A stretch of 64,000 nt of DNA, from assembly GCF_003573695.1 (NCBI RefSeq), contig NC_039359.1:94609275-94673274 (forward strand). Direction: 5' to 3'. Of this stretch, positions 13,801-25,110 are shown piece by piece; positions within the stretch are counted from its first letter, which is position 1; each line of letters starts with the position of its first letter. Made by a program: the position numbers and the translations under genes. The notes under the pieces are model-generated. The model ran no database searches. It saw only the letters and a program-made list of their open reading frames with translations, and had not been told where the DNA came from. Origin of the DNA: Papaver somniferum (taxonomy: Eukaryota > Streptophyta > Magnoliopsida > Ranunculales > Papaveraceae).

Positions 13801-14824
13801 CATAAGGAGTCTATCCTATGAAAATCAGAGGTTTAATCGACCTCAAACTCCTCCAAATCACGATTGCCAAAACTGCTCTTTAACTACACTTTTTTCCCGC
13901 CAAAACTTGAACTTTGAATGTTGAAGATGGTTTCCCCTTATCCAGAGTAGGGGTGCGATTAGCAGATGCCTGGAAATGGGATGCCCTTTAGTAATTAGGT
14001 TACCCCATATCCAAAGTGAGGGTCCGAATATCAAATGTCCTCCCATGAACGCAAAAAACACTTTTCGAGCCAATTTTGCGGCAAAATCTTATTTTTCCAA
14101 AAACACCTACAAAGACATAAAAAGCCAAAATAAATACAAAATCGAGCACTAACAATATATACAATTGAGATTATATCAGACACAAAAATGTGTCTATCAC
14201 CAATCCACCACCTATACATACATATTCTATCAACTACTAGCCTGCAATTCAATGGCAACATCATATCACACTGCACATCCTTTTCTATGGCCCCACAACA
14301 ACAACACAGGAAACACTGCACACTCAACTTGAATTCCTGCAGTAGTATCATTGTCACTTCAGCCAATTACAGATAACATACCAAACACCAATAACTCTAC
14401 CACTAACTATAATTCCAACTTCATATCCATTTCTTGTTCTTGGTCTAATTTTAACTACAACCCTAACTTCATTTGTAGAAACAGTTCAAATCCCACTATA
14501 AACTTAATCTCTTCATAATCACTACTTGCAGTTAACTTAGCATTTATCTAAAAGAACTTCAATCCACTCAAAATTTTGAATTAACATCTCATTCCTCCTT
14601 CCTGAAATCCACAACAATACCATTACCCTTCATATTATCTGGATGTTTTTCTTCTTCGTCCGATATCCGATTGACACGTTCGAGTATCCCATTCCGCACA
14701 ACTTTTTGAGATCTATCCAATGATACTAGTTTCTAATAATTAACATTCGTGTTAATCGAGTTATTATTGGCTAATACGTCTCTTAACTGGTATAATGGCG
14801 TTGACGAGCTTGAGGGTCCTTGCA
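10859..14824 (-). mobile_element. 3' LTR of a non-coding minus-strand LTR retrotransposon
   Basis: On the plus strand this begins tgtagcgccccc and ends gggtccttgca, so it has TG...CA ends. It is followed by ttctccccacctta, which on the minus strand is a polypurine tract (AAGGTGGGGAGAA) directly before the LTR start TGCAAGGACCC. The segment 10859-12380 is repeated almost exactly at 17423-18970, and 14287-14600 at 18972-19330. The piece between (12383-14290) is absent from the second copy. LTR length is about 3.97 kb. No protein domain is visible in it. Confidence 0.75.
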
Positions 14825-14838
14825 TTCTCCCCACCTTA
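14811..14838 (-). other. Polypurine tract next to the 3' LTR
   Basis: The minus strand reads AAGGTGGGGAGAA immediately before TGCAAGG, the LTR start. This is the expected plus-strand primer of an LTR retrotransposon and fixes both the orientation and the LTR edge. Confidence 0.7.
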
Positions 14839-17404
14839 TTCATTTTCGTCCTCGAAAATCAAACCATCCTTCTAGTCTTCAAGAACTCCCCACCTTATAG
14901 AATAATCTCGTCTCTTGTCTAAGCGCAAACAACATAAACAAAACATAAGCCTAGATAGCTTTTGACAACTAAATTTTTTGGCTCTAGGTTCAACCATATT
15001 AACTTTAATAACTAACAAATAAGGAAGTCTAATTTTTCTTAAACTAATTTCTATTTTATAAGATATCTGTCTCTAACTTCAAGGAAGAATTCTACGAATC
15101 TTTCTAAATGAACTTACATCTATTGGTTTTTCAGATTAAATTACAGTATACTTCTATGATCGGTCATCTCTGAATGTAGTGGCCCTGTCAAGGTTGGCCA
15201 ATCCCAACAATGCCTTCCTACGAACAGAGAAAACACAACCTTCACTATTCCCCAGTGCTGGATTAACTAAATATAAATTTATTACGATTAAGTAAGTATT
15301 AATTTATTAAGATTAATTAGTCTCTAAACTTTTATCGTAATTGGTGTAAGTCTGATAAATTTACTTCGTAAAATATATAAATAGTTTACATCATTTTAAA
15401 TAATTTAATCATCTGAATCATTTATTTTTATTTTCTTTTTTACATATTATCTTCAATATATCTATTTTCTTATTTCATTATAATCAGTAAATACCTACTA
15501 ACAATTCTTCACAGTTGTTTGGTATTAATATTTTATTATTATTATTACATTTATTCCTTATTTCTTATGATGATAAAATTTAATCGTAATTAATTATAAT
15601 GTCATGTTTAATTTTATTATTAATACTAGATTTGATTTGATCCTACTTTATTCCCTTAAATTTATATTATTGCTCAGTAAACCTTAAGTTGTACTATTAA
15701 TAAAAAAATTACATTTTGTTTTACTATCCTATATTATTATCCAAATGATATTTACAATAACTCTAAATTTTATAGTATTATTATTTTCTTATCTCATCAA
15801 GAATTATTGTCTTAGTTATATTATCATTTTCATTGTTCTTAAGTTAATAGTCCAGTTGGTGCGTTAAGCCTTAATCTTCTAAACATAATTCTACATTCAC
15901 GTAAATATTGATATCATAAATTTTTATTTATTCAGATTGAATTTGTATACTATATCTTGTTAAATACTGGCATTGGTAATGTAATATGATTTACATTTGA
16001 GTCTGCATAAAATTTTAATATGTCTTAATAGTCTTTAGATTTTATTATTAATTAATAAGTATCTTATTCATATGCAAACTTTATTCTCCTTTAAGTTTAA
16101 TTTTGTACTAAGCATTCAAGTATTATAATTATCACTTCATGTGTATATAATTTAGTGATTCAATAATCATTTATTGGACTAAAGAAAATTCGGGTATAAG
16201 GTTGTTAACAAGTTTAGTCTTTATTGTATGCATCATATGACCTCACGATCTTAATTCTGCCTAATAAGTCTTATATTATCCATCTGGTTTAAACGCAAAA
16301 TATATAATTCTAATTATTATTAGTTAACTAGCAAAATTTAATTTTAGATAAGCTAATCATTATTTTATCATCATATAATTGTTAATGAGATTTTAATTTA
16401 AGTTATTCTAAATATAAGTCGAATTTAAATTCTAACAGTATAAGTTCTTCACTCTAATTTTTTCCATTTCAAAAGATGATTGAATCTATTTACGAAGAAG
16501 GATCCTATTTATATATGAATTTATTTCCTTTTAATTCTAATATCACACTAATTATCTGAATACTATTATTACTACTTCATGTGTATTTGTTTCATTTTAA
16601 AAGTTCACTAAATCATTTGTTAGACTAAAAATTTAGTTGAGTCTTTTTATTTATATATTATATCCTTGCTTTCTTAAGTCTAACGCCTAATAAGTATTAT
16701 ATTGATTATCTACTTTAGACGAAAACATATATCTCTAATTTGTAATTAGTTTAATTTACAAAACTTCATCGTACACAAGCGTTATTCATTTTCCATAACT
16801 ATTTAATCATAATTATTATTTTTATCCGTTATATATCCTTATTGACATTTTAGTTAACTTAAGTTCAATATGTAACTAATCGAGAAATGCTAACATTACT
16901 TTATCAAAACTATTATTATTATTTTTACTATCATTTATAATTACTATTAAGATATTTTATTATTAAGACTGATGATCGAAGTATTATTCTAACTACTCTT
17001 ACACATATTATTAAGTCCCAACAATATTATTAATATTTATGTGATTATAAATTGTTGACTCTACGTATAAGTCAAGGTTCTCAATAAATTCCTATGTGAC
17101 TTTCAAGATTTATCAATAACATTAATCTCACTATTTTTATCGTATTAAATTGTCTACGTGTTCATACTTTTTAGATTAATTATTCTCAAATCCTTATTAA
17201 TTAAAAATTGGTGTATCCTACAATTTTTACTTCATTACATACACAAACAACCAAACAAACGGATCAATCAATCAGATCAATCTTTTAATTATTGACACTT
17301 TTAGTGATTAACATTTATCTCACAACCCAACCCAGTTCTAAACTAATCTATTTCACGGACTGGCACTGGCTATTCCTATTGTTTCCCATATAGGATCTAA
17401 TAGT
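14839..17404 (-). mobile_element. AT-rich internal region of the LTR element, without coding capacity
   Basis: About 2.6 kb of very AT-rich sequence between the polypurine tract and the primer-binding site. No ORF of note and no gag or pol motif is present on either strand. This is the organisation of a non-autonomous element (LARD-like: large LTRs, non-coding inside) that would depend on proteins from another element. Confidence 0.65.
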
Positions 17405-17420
17405 GAGCTCTGATACCAAC
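17405..17420 (-). other. Primer-binding site, tRNA-iMet type
   Basis: The plus strand reads gagctctgataccaac, so the minus strand is GTTGGTATCAGAGCTC. TGGTATCAGAGC matches the 3' end complement of plant initiator tRNA-Met. It lies three bases inside the 5' LTR edge (tgtag at 17423), proving a minus-strand element. Confidence 0.85.
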
Positions 17421-17422
17421 AT

Positions 17423-19330
17423 TGTAGCCCCCCCCCCCCCCCCCCCCCAAAGCTAGCAGCTGACTAATCATGAGATTAACTAAATAAAGAAGCACTAAGA
17501 ATCCAAAACATTTACTTAAACATTCAATTAAGAAATCTACTACAAAACTTAACCCAAAACTAGCCACGCTCTGAAATATATACATATACATATACAACAA
17601 CTCCTATCAAATGATACATATAAAATAGTCATTTGGTTTACAAATGGAATATACAACATAATAAACATATCAGAAGTTAACCAACTAACAGACTCAACTC
17701 CTCGAAGCTTTCGCTGCGCAACTCTGATTTGTCTCTGAAACTAAAAGTGGTAATGGGTGAGCACATCATCCCTAAAAGGGGTGCCCCGTAGGAATAACAT
17801 TTAAATTTCAAGTAATTATTGGAAATGATTGAAAACAATTCATGTTTTACCTAAACACTAAAACGCAACCAATTTCACATAGGTAAACAATCATGTATAT
17901 GCAACTAACTCCTTCCAAACAATATATAATATGGTGACTCGTCCGGCACCTAGATAGCTATATGGTGACTCGTCTCGCACCTATTAAGCATAGCTCGAAA
18001 GTGAGTAGTATAAATGAAGGAGCCGCATCCTATATACCACAGATGGAAAATCTCATTCTCCAAGCAATCAATGGAAATTCTTATTTCCCAAACAATTCAT
18101 AAAGACGAACAAAGCATTAGGATTCGTTTCCAAGCAATGGAAAGATTAAAAGAAATCAACAGTACTTTAGGAATTTTAAATAAAACAATGCACGGAATAC
18201 ACAATCAGATAATGCATGAATTTGCTAAAAACAAACTTTTGTAAAGAAAACAACAATAATCACAAAAAACTTAAATATAAATTCCCACCTCTTTTGATGA
18301 CAAGCCATACCTACCTCGACATCCACGATCCACTGGTTCATCCTTTGAATCGATCGTTGTTAATAAAGACTAACTGTTAATCACACAAAAACTCTAAGAA
18401 TCTATCCAAAAGGTTCACACAAGTCTCATAACATAATTCATACAAGTCTAACTAATGTTTCTAAGCCCATTATAACTTTACACTTTTTTCAATCTCTACC
18501 TTTAATGTATCTAAGGTTTGCTAATTCACTTAGATTGGTTCTATAGTTTATTATCTAGGTCTTATGAATATCCACAACTTTGTAGAAGAGACCAAAGTCT
18601 AATTCGGACCATAAGTGGTCCAATTCAACAAATTATGAAGACATGATACTAAGCCTAAGTTCTCTAAACAGGCTCATTAACCAAAAGCCTAGTCCAACTG
18701 GTAAACTGACAGTCTCTAATGGTCAAACTAATGGTCAAGGGTCAACTAGCAGTCAATGTCCAAGGTCGGGTCAAAGTCCTGGTCAAATGGTCAAAGGAAC
18801 TAACTCAGTCAAGGTCAACTAAGTAGAACCGATCCAACTCGGTTTAATAGGGTCAAATCGACTCAGTCAGATTAACTGAGTCAGACAAGACTAACCTAGT
18901 TAGACATCTGACTTGTAAGGAACTCGGGGCAATCAATGGAATCAGCCCTTAATACAAAAAGAACTCTAACACCATCCCTGGCCGCACAACAGCAACACAG
19001 GCAACACTGCACAATCAACTTGAATTCCAGCAGCAGCATTGTCACTTCAGTCAATTACAGACAACATACCAAACACCAATAACCCTACCACTAACTCGAA
19101 TTCCAACTTCATATCCATTTCTTGTTCTTGGTCTAATTTTAACTACAACCCAAACTTCATTTGTAGCACCAGTTCAAATCCCACTAATGAAGTTTGGGTT
19201 GTAGTTAAAATTAGACCAACTCGAATCCTCTAAGTTTCATAATCACTACTTGCATTTAACTTAGCATTTATCTAAAAGAACTTCAATCCACTTAAAATTC
19301 CGCATTAACATCTCATTCCTCCTTACTGAC
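17423..19330 (-). mobile_element. 5' LTR of the non-coding element, shortened and rearranged
   Basis: Near-identical to 10859-12380, then jumping to the counterpart of 14287-14600; about 1.9 kb present in the 3' LTR is missing. It opens with a 21-base C run (17428-17448) where the partner has only a short gcgccccc. Similarity to the partner ends near 19330 in 'cattcctcctt', so the outer LTR end (TGCAAGGACCC on the minus strand) is lost. The last 250 bases hold inverted repeats. Confidence 0.7.
17428..17448. repeat. Poly(C) run, 21 bases
   Basis: A homopolymer of C at the LTR edge next to the primer-binding site. The partner LTR has a much shorter C run at the same place, so it expanded after insertion or is a sequencing/assembly artefact. 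Confidence 0.8.
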
Positions 19331-19360
19331 CTCTCCAAATAAGAAACTTAGAGGATTCGA
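19129..19360. repeat. Inverted repeats at the broken LTR end
   Basis: tggtctaattttaactacaa (from 19129, continuing with cccaaacttc) returns as its reverse complement at about 19191-19222. A second pair, actcgaatcctctaagttt (about 19218) and aaacttagaggattcgagt (about 19341), is also inverted. The arrangement suggests a fold-back or repair rearrangement rather than an ordinary LTR end. Confidence 0.7.
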
Positions 19361-20480
19361 GTTTTCAGACACAAAATTAGACATATTTTGGAAAGGAGAT
19401 TGAAATCGTAAAAGTTGTAGTAGATTTGGGGATGGTTGATTCAGTGGATGCGGAAATTATGGTGGTGGTAAAGGAGAAAAATTTGAGCTGTTGTTGATAG
19501 GATTTTCCAAGGTAGAAACTTGATCGACAATGGAATTTATTGAGTTGTTGGTTTTCTTCACCATTGAAGATGAAGAAGCTCATAGATTTGATAATGAGTT
19601 ATAGGATCGAGTTGGTATGAAAGATCCGGAAGATCTTGAATAAGTTGTAAAAAGAGAAAACAAATGAGTTGTGAAGATGATTTGTATAAGTTGTATTCAA
19701 TCAAATAAGAAAAAGATTACATGACATGTCTATCTATAGCTAAAAACCAAAGAAGACTTGGTCCAACTAACAATAACGACTAACGGAAAATAATAAAAAA
19801 AAAACAGAATGGTAGTTTTCGTTAATAACACTGCTATTTGTTGTCAGTGAGCTAGCTGTTGGAGAAAAATGAGTTTTTAATTAAATATTTTTGGTCTTGG
19901 TATGGTTTGATCTTAGGACTTAAGGGTTTTATGAATACTCACTCATTTCCTTTGAGCAAATGAAACTCTTTAGTCCCACATTGGGTACACTAGAGAAGGA
20001 TGACCACTATATAACCATTCTTTTATGGATAGTTAGACAAACAAGGGTGGAATGGGTGATGATAGATGGCCCAACACATGCTATATGCGCGTATATCATA
20101 CACCAAGTCCATGTCTATCTACTCGAAATTATTTTTGCAAGGTTTTCTTTAAAAAATTATTTTCAAAATTATTTTCTTAAGCGTTTAATTATTTTCTTAT
20201 CCTGAACACATCTCCCCACGCTGGTGGTTTATCATTGCTCTTCTTTAGTATACCCGCGAACTAATGTGTTAAAGGCAACTTATTGAACATGTAATTCTGC
20301 CTTCGTGAAATTGTTTATGGTAGAGTTGTTTTAATTCAGTATTTTAGTTGTTATTATTTGATACATTTTTTTTATAAACATTAATATTAGATAAAGAGTA
20401 TTATTACATTAACTAGTTGGAAGCCTAACAAGCTAAGCTCCAACATCGTACTACTACATTAATTTGAACAGGTTGTCGTG
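19331..20480. other. Transposon-derived sequence, no intact gene
   Basis: On the minus strand, 19370-19565 reads as a Ser/Asn/Pro-rich protein fragment (starting MVKKTNNSINS, later NMSNFVSENS) that could be the start of a gag, with one or more stops. From 19855 (tgttggagaaaaatgag) the sequence looks like an LTR fragment, including 'agtcccacattggg', but no primer site or partner was found. Nothing else is recognisable. Confidence 0.35.
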
Positions 20481-20665
20481 CTAGCCTACCAGCGAGCCTC
20501 ATGAGGAACCAAACAAGGGAGCCGAAGCGGATAGGGGGGCTGATTATGTCGTAAGGGGGGCAAGCTAACTCTACCTTGCATGTCAAATTCTACAATATTG
20601 CGCCATCGGGGACTCGAACCTGAGACCTCCTGGAGCGCATCAACCTTTGATACATCTAAAGTGTG
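20480..20665 (-). mobile_element. Probable tRNA-derived SINE
   Basis: The minus strand contains GGTTCGAGTCCC (reverse complement near 20614), a good RNA polymerase III box B. About 30 bases upstream is TCAAAGGTTGATGCGCTCC, similar to the box A region of plant SINEs. The remaining roughly 130 bases do not fold as a tRNA, so this is a SINE body rather than a tRNA gene. It follows the poly(A) end of a LINE. Target duplications were not identified. Confidence 0.5.
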
Positions 20666-21340
20666 TTTTTTTTTTGAAGAAAAAAAGCAAATTTTATCGA
20701 ACAAAATACAGACACATGACTTAGAAAAGCAAGAACACTGAAACAACAAGCATACAACTAAAAGACTTCAAGCAAAACTCTAGTTTAACTGATTTTCCTA
20801 GATTAAATGACAAAAACAGTCTGAGCTTGCTCCCTAGCAGCTATATTTTTGAGCAAATGAGGAATGATCACTGCTAGATCTTGGTTCAGTCATCCACTGT
20901 TGATTACATTTATTTATACGGGCATGCTTAGCTAATGCATCAACTACCCTGTTACAGACATGATTGACAAACCTACAAGTAACTTCAGATAAACCCATAA
21001 TGATAGTTAAGCATTCAGCCAATAGAACTTGATCTTCCCATTTGATATTTTCAATTTAATTCTTGTGCACAGCTTCCATAATAGATTTATTATCACCTTC
21101 TATTAGAACTTTACTTAAACCTTTAGTTTTAATCCATTGTGTCACCATCTTAAGAGCTAAAGCTTCTACCTGATCTACATTCCTTATATTTTTTGTCCAG
21201 GCCATGGCTACCACGAACTCTCTTGAATGATTACGAACCACAAAAAAAAAGACCAGCAAAGTTGGTATCAGGAAAAATGGATGCATCATTAAACAATCTA
21301 ACATGTTGTTCATTGTTGCAAAATTTCAACACTAGTTGTA
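20666..21340 (-). mobile_element. LINE 3' end with RNase H-like (RVT_3) domain, 5'-truncated
   Basis: On the minus strand, 21056-21313 encodes VEALALKMVTQWIKTKGLSK followed by VLIEGDNKSIMEAV. After a stop, 20834-21050 continues with LLAECLTIIMGL...CNRVVDALAKHARI. This is the RVT_3 type RNase H domain at the C-terminus of plant L1-like LINEs (acidic residues in EGDN and D in VVDALA). A TTCAAAAAAAAAA tail (T run 20666-20675 on the plus strand) marks the 3' end. The copy is 5'-truncated and interrupted, as is typical of dead L1 insertions. Confidence 0.8.
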
Positions 21341-21890
21341 GCTTGCTCTAACAATTCGGCTATGTTTACGCCCACGAGGTAATGAGATGAGTACGAGTTA
21401 CGAGTGTTTAGTCGGTTTGAGAGAGAGCAAGGCAAGTAATACAGGTCTCAAGGATGCTATGGAAAATGCTAGCTTGGCCCACCAAAAATCCCACCTTTAA
21501 TAGATGCCTGGGCCCCACTTTACCGCATCCACCACCCCAAACTAAGAACTCGGCCACTTTACCGCATCCACCACCCAATACTAACAACGCGGCAGGAGCC
21601 GTCCATTCTCCTATCAGGATAAAAATCGGGAGAAACACTCGATGAGTGTATCACTTCCGAGGATGCTAAACTATCTACGCTCTCTCGGTGAAATGCCAGT
21701 GTGAGTAAAGCTATTAAATACAAGTCTCAAATTCTATAACTCCTTTTGGATTTTAGAGATTAGGATTCATTTTAGACTTTAGGAAATCTAATAACTGTGA
21801 TTTTCTTTGAAAGCCTTTTGTCTCCCATCTTCTTGTAGAACTACAAAACAGAGTCCGCCACAAAAAGCATCAGCTTACCAACATTAGCAG
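21341..21890. other. Intergenic, no gene; 41-base tandem duplication
   Basis: No gene is supported. ccactttaccgcatccacca occurs twice (about 21516 and 21557), forming a 41-base direct duplication. The two-strand ORFs here are by-products of that repeat. Confidence 0.5.
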
Positions 21891-21923
21891 TTAACCAACT
21901 TGACAGTCATTAATTCAATGTCA

Positions 21924-21965
<42 letters not shown>
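21924..21965. repeat. Poly(A) tract, 42 bases, flanked by short direct repeats
   Basis: An uninterrupted A run, with attcaatgtcac on its left and aattcaatatcac on its right. It lies about 215 bases beyond the DIT1 stop codon. Confidence 0.85.
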
Positions 21966-21966
<1 letters not shown>

Positions 21967-22180
21967 AATTCAATATCACAATGATGACTCGTATGCTAAA
22001 AACTTCAAAATTGAAACCATATCTTTGAAATTTCAAAATCCATACTAGGCAGACATGAAGGAAGCTTCCATAATTCTCAAAAAAGAATAATAAATCACAC
22101 ATTTTTACACATGATCTAAATATGACAAAAAATCAGTAACTATGTCACTGCTCAAACAGAAAAACTCTATAAAGATGTGT

Positions 22181-25110
22181 TTACCACAATCCAATAAATT
22201 TCCACCAAACACCTCCAACACCAAGCCAGATGATAATATTGACAATAGAGATCACGAACCCGTATCCCCACCATTTAGCCAGAGGAACATAGTTTGCACC
22301 ATAGAAAACAGGGGCGGAACCAATTCCATAATGAGTTAAACCTCCCATGAGGTTGGAGAGGAAAGCAAGAACCATAGCCGCGAAGAGTGGTGGGGTCCCT
22401 AGAGCGCTAGAGACAGATAGAAATGCTGTAAACATTGCACCAATATGAGCAGCACCACTAGCAAAGAAGTAGTGAGAGTAGAAGTAGAGAAGAACAAGAA
22501 TTCCGAAGGAGAATTGCCAGGATAGACCTAGACCCCCAACAAACTGCAAAAAAGAAGGAGATGATGGTCGTGTTAGCTGACATTTGTTTAGATTGGTAAT
22601 GAGCATGTCGAGTGGGAACATAATATCTAACTAATTAGCTGAACAATAAAAGTAACAACTCATGAGGTATAGAGAAGAGAAAAGACCTTAACAACAGTCT
22701 CACTGAACCAGGCGATCAGACCATATTTGTTAAGATAACCGGCCATTGCAATAAGAGCTGCAAACCACGTGAGGGTGTCCCAGGCAACTCCTTCAGCTAG
22801 GCACTCCTTCCACGTCACTACCCCTGTTATGAGAAGGATAGATAATCCAAGAATAGCAGAAGTGACTGCATCCACACCTAGCATGCCCCCAAAAATCCAA
22901 AGTCCCACCTGAGCATGATATAAACAACGAAAGGTGGTTAAGAACTGCATACTAAGACCTGGAATTTCAATAAGAAAAATAACTAAATTGTATCGATTTT
23001 GGCTTTCCAGCATAAAGTAGGGAACAAAAAACTTGTATTGTATGCGCGGAATAGAGGATATTCCTTACAGGAGCTATTGTAAACATTTGGATATATTTAC
23101 ATGCGTGATCCCTTGTTTGTAGACCAAACAACAAAGTTTACTGTGAATGTACGATTTGGCCACTACATTCCTCGATAACATAATACGAATCGAGGTCTTG
23201 ACAGCATCATAACTGTTACCAGATAATACCCACTTAGAGCATCCACAATGGTGGAAGCTAAAATGGTAAAATTGCTAAGCTAAATTTAACTTTAGCAAAA
23301 GCATATAGGGCAAAACCCACAGCGGTCAAATAGCTACACGGTGAGACGTGCTTTAAAATCCCGCCTCAATGAGGCTCACTTTAAGATCCCATCACATGTA
23401 GTTTAATTAATAATGTAAATGCGTCCAGCATAATTCAAGAACTCGCTCCATAAACCAGGTGGATTTAAAAGGGAGCCTCGCTCATATGGTTTTACATATC
23501 ATATGTGAGGGCGCTATCTTAACCCTCACCTACTATCAAGCTCAAGTTTAAATTTCGCCAAGTACCAAACATAATTTAAGAGACGCCCGGCCAAATTTGG
23601 CAAATGCTAAATTTTGCTGCCACATTTGGCATAGCAATTTGGCATTTTTGGCTTTTGGCAAGTTTAGCAACTCCCACTGCGCTTGGATTTTTATGCATAA
23701 ATAGCATATATGGCCGTGACTATGGATGCTCTTACAACCGAATCTTAATGGAGTTCGGGATACACTATTGTTTTTTTACTTTTTTGAAGATCTAACTAAT
23801 AACTTTCTAACTGGACAACCTTGTTCTACTCCCATCCTAGTAATCAAACAAGAAGAACAACAGCCTTTCACCCTCAAGAATCTAAACACACATAAGAGCA
23901 GTAAAAGAAAGTGGAAAGGAAAAGCATAAATGAGCGCACACAGAAAAACAAAGAAAAGGATTTTTGAGAGTTATACCGTCAGAACTAGAGTGATGGCCAT
24001 GATGATCTCATTCTTGGACATGGGACCCATCTTCTCCAACCTCTCCTGTGCAAGTTTTGGCGCATCCGGACTGCTCTTCACTGATGGTGGATAAATGACA
24101 TACAACAGTGCAGGAACAACAATCAAAGAAATCAAACCAGGCACAATTGCAGCCTTAGCCCAAGTAGTCCACCCAATCGTCTGTTGAATTGCATTGTAAG
24201 TCAAAGTGGCACTCAACGGATTTGCAGCCATAGCAGTTAGAAACATCGCCGACGAAATCACAGATGTTTGAAAACAAGTAAGCATTAACCAAGATCCTAA
24301 CTTATGTTCTGTACCATCTCCAACATTACTACCACAAGCAACACAAAGGGATTTCACAAGTGGAAGAAAGATTCCACCAGCCCTAGCAGAAACAGAAGGA
24401 ATTGCAGGTGCTAAAAGTGCTTCACTGAAAACCAAACTGTAACCTAACCCCAACGAAGAACTACCGAAAAGCTTCACAAACTGATACGCAATTCGATTCC
24501 CAAGTCCAGTTTTAATAAACCCGCGGGCAAAAAAGAAAGCAAGTGCAATTAACCATGGAATTGGATCACCAAATGCAGAAAATGCAGCAGCAAAAGTTAA
24601 TGTTTTAGTAAGAACACAAGCACCTAATCCCATCAACGCAACAGCACCAAGTGGTAAAGGCTGAGTGATAATCCCAACAATAGTAGCAAGAAATATAGAC
24701 AGCAATTGCCAAGCATTCTTAGTAACACCAGTTGGTACAGGTAAAAACCATATGATAATACCTGTAGCTATTGAAGCCAATAACGGCTTCAAAGAAGCAC
24801 CTTGCCATGGTTCTTTTGGAACAACAACAGCAGGAGTTTCACTTGCCGAAGCCTTAACAGACAGTGATTGATTTGTTCGAGTCGTCGAATTTTGAGTCTT
24901 TTTTTTCAGTAACGGAAGAACCCCACCATTGATAAACTGATTATTAAACGAACTACTGAAGGAAACCCGGTTCTGAGATTTGGATCTAGAGATCGATTTG
25001 AGATTAATTATCGATGGGGACGATGATTTAATCGAGAAACAAGATCTGGGTTTGGAGATTGATGGAAATCCCACTTTGCAGGATGATGTGAGTAGGATTG
25101 AAGACGCCAT
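22181..25110 (-). CDS. DIT1: Chloroplast 2-oxoglutarate/malate translocator (DIT1 type), three exons
   Basis: Exchanges 2-oxoglutarate and malate across the inner chloroplast envelope, supplying carbon skeletons for ammonia assimilation and photorespiration. It belongs to the DASS/Na-sulphate symporter family. Exons on the minus strand are 25110-23977, 22908-22687 and 22543-22181; all junctions are GT-AG and phase 0, giving 572 residues, the usual family length. Residues 1 to about 95 are Ser/Thr/Lys-rich and read as a transit peptide. A multi-span membrane domain follows from GIIIWFLPVPTG. Diagnostic stretches are GDPIPWLIALAFFFARGFIK, VGLWIFGG at the first junction, TGVVTWKECLAE, and near the end LMGGLTHYGIGSAP and NYVPLAKWWGYGF. 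The start ATG gives a sensible transit peptide. Intron 1 (1068 bp) holds a MITE; intron 2 is 143 bp. No defect is seen, so the gene looks functional. The closely related DIT2 carriers are the only real alternative. Confidence 0.96.
23237..23731. mobile_element. PIF/Harbinger-type MITE in DIT1 intron 1
   Basis: The ends are inverted: gagcatccacaatgg on the left, and on the right the reverse complement reads GAGCATCCATAGTCACGG. The element is flanked by the 3-base direct repeat tta (23234-23236 and 23732-23734), the target duplication typical of PIF/Harbinger and Tourist-like MITEs. Length is 495 bp with no coding capacity. Its interior is rich in tttggca words. Confidence 0.8.

Noticed and set aside
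13858..14366. Two minus-strand ORFs (71 and 111 codons) in the long LTR
   Set aside because: No domain, no splice context, and the region is missing from the partner LTR.
17397..17600. ORF ending with a poly-Gly stretch
   Set aside because: The glycines are the C21 homopolymer; the region is an LTR edge.
20590..20660. tRNA-like sequence with GGTTCGAGTCCC
   Set aside because: No cloverleaf could be drawn around it (no matching acceptor stem), so it is better explained as the box B of a SINE.
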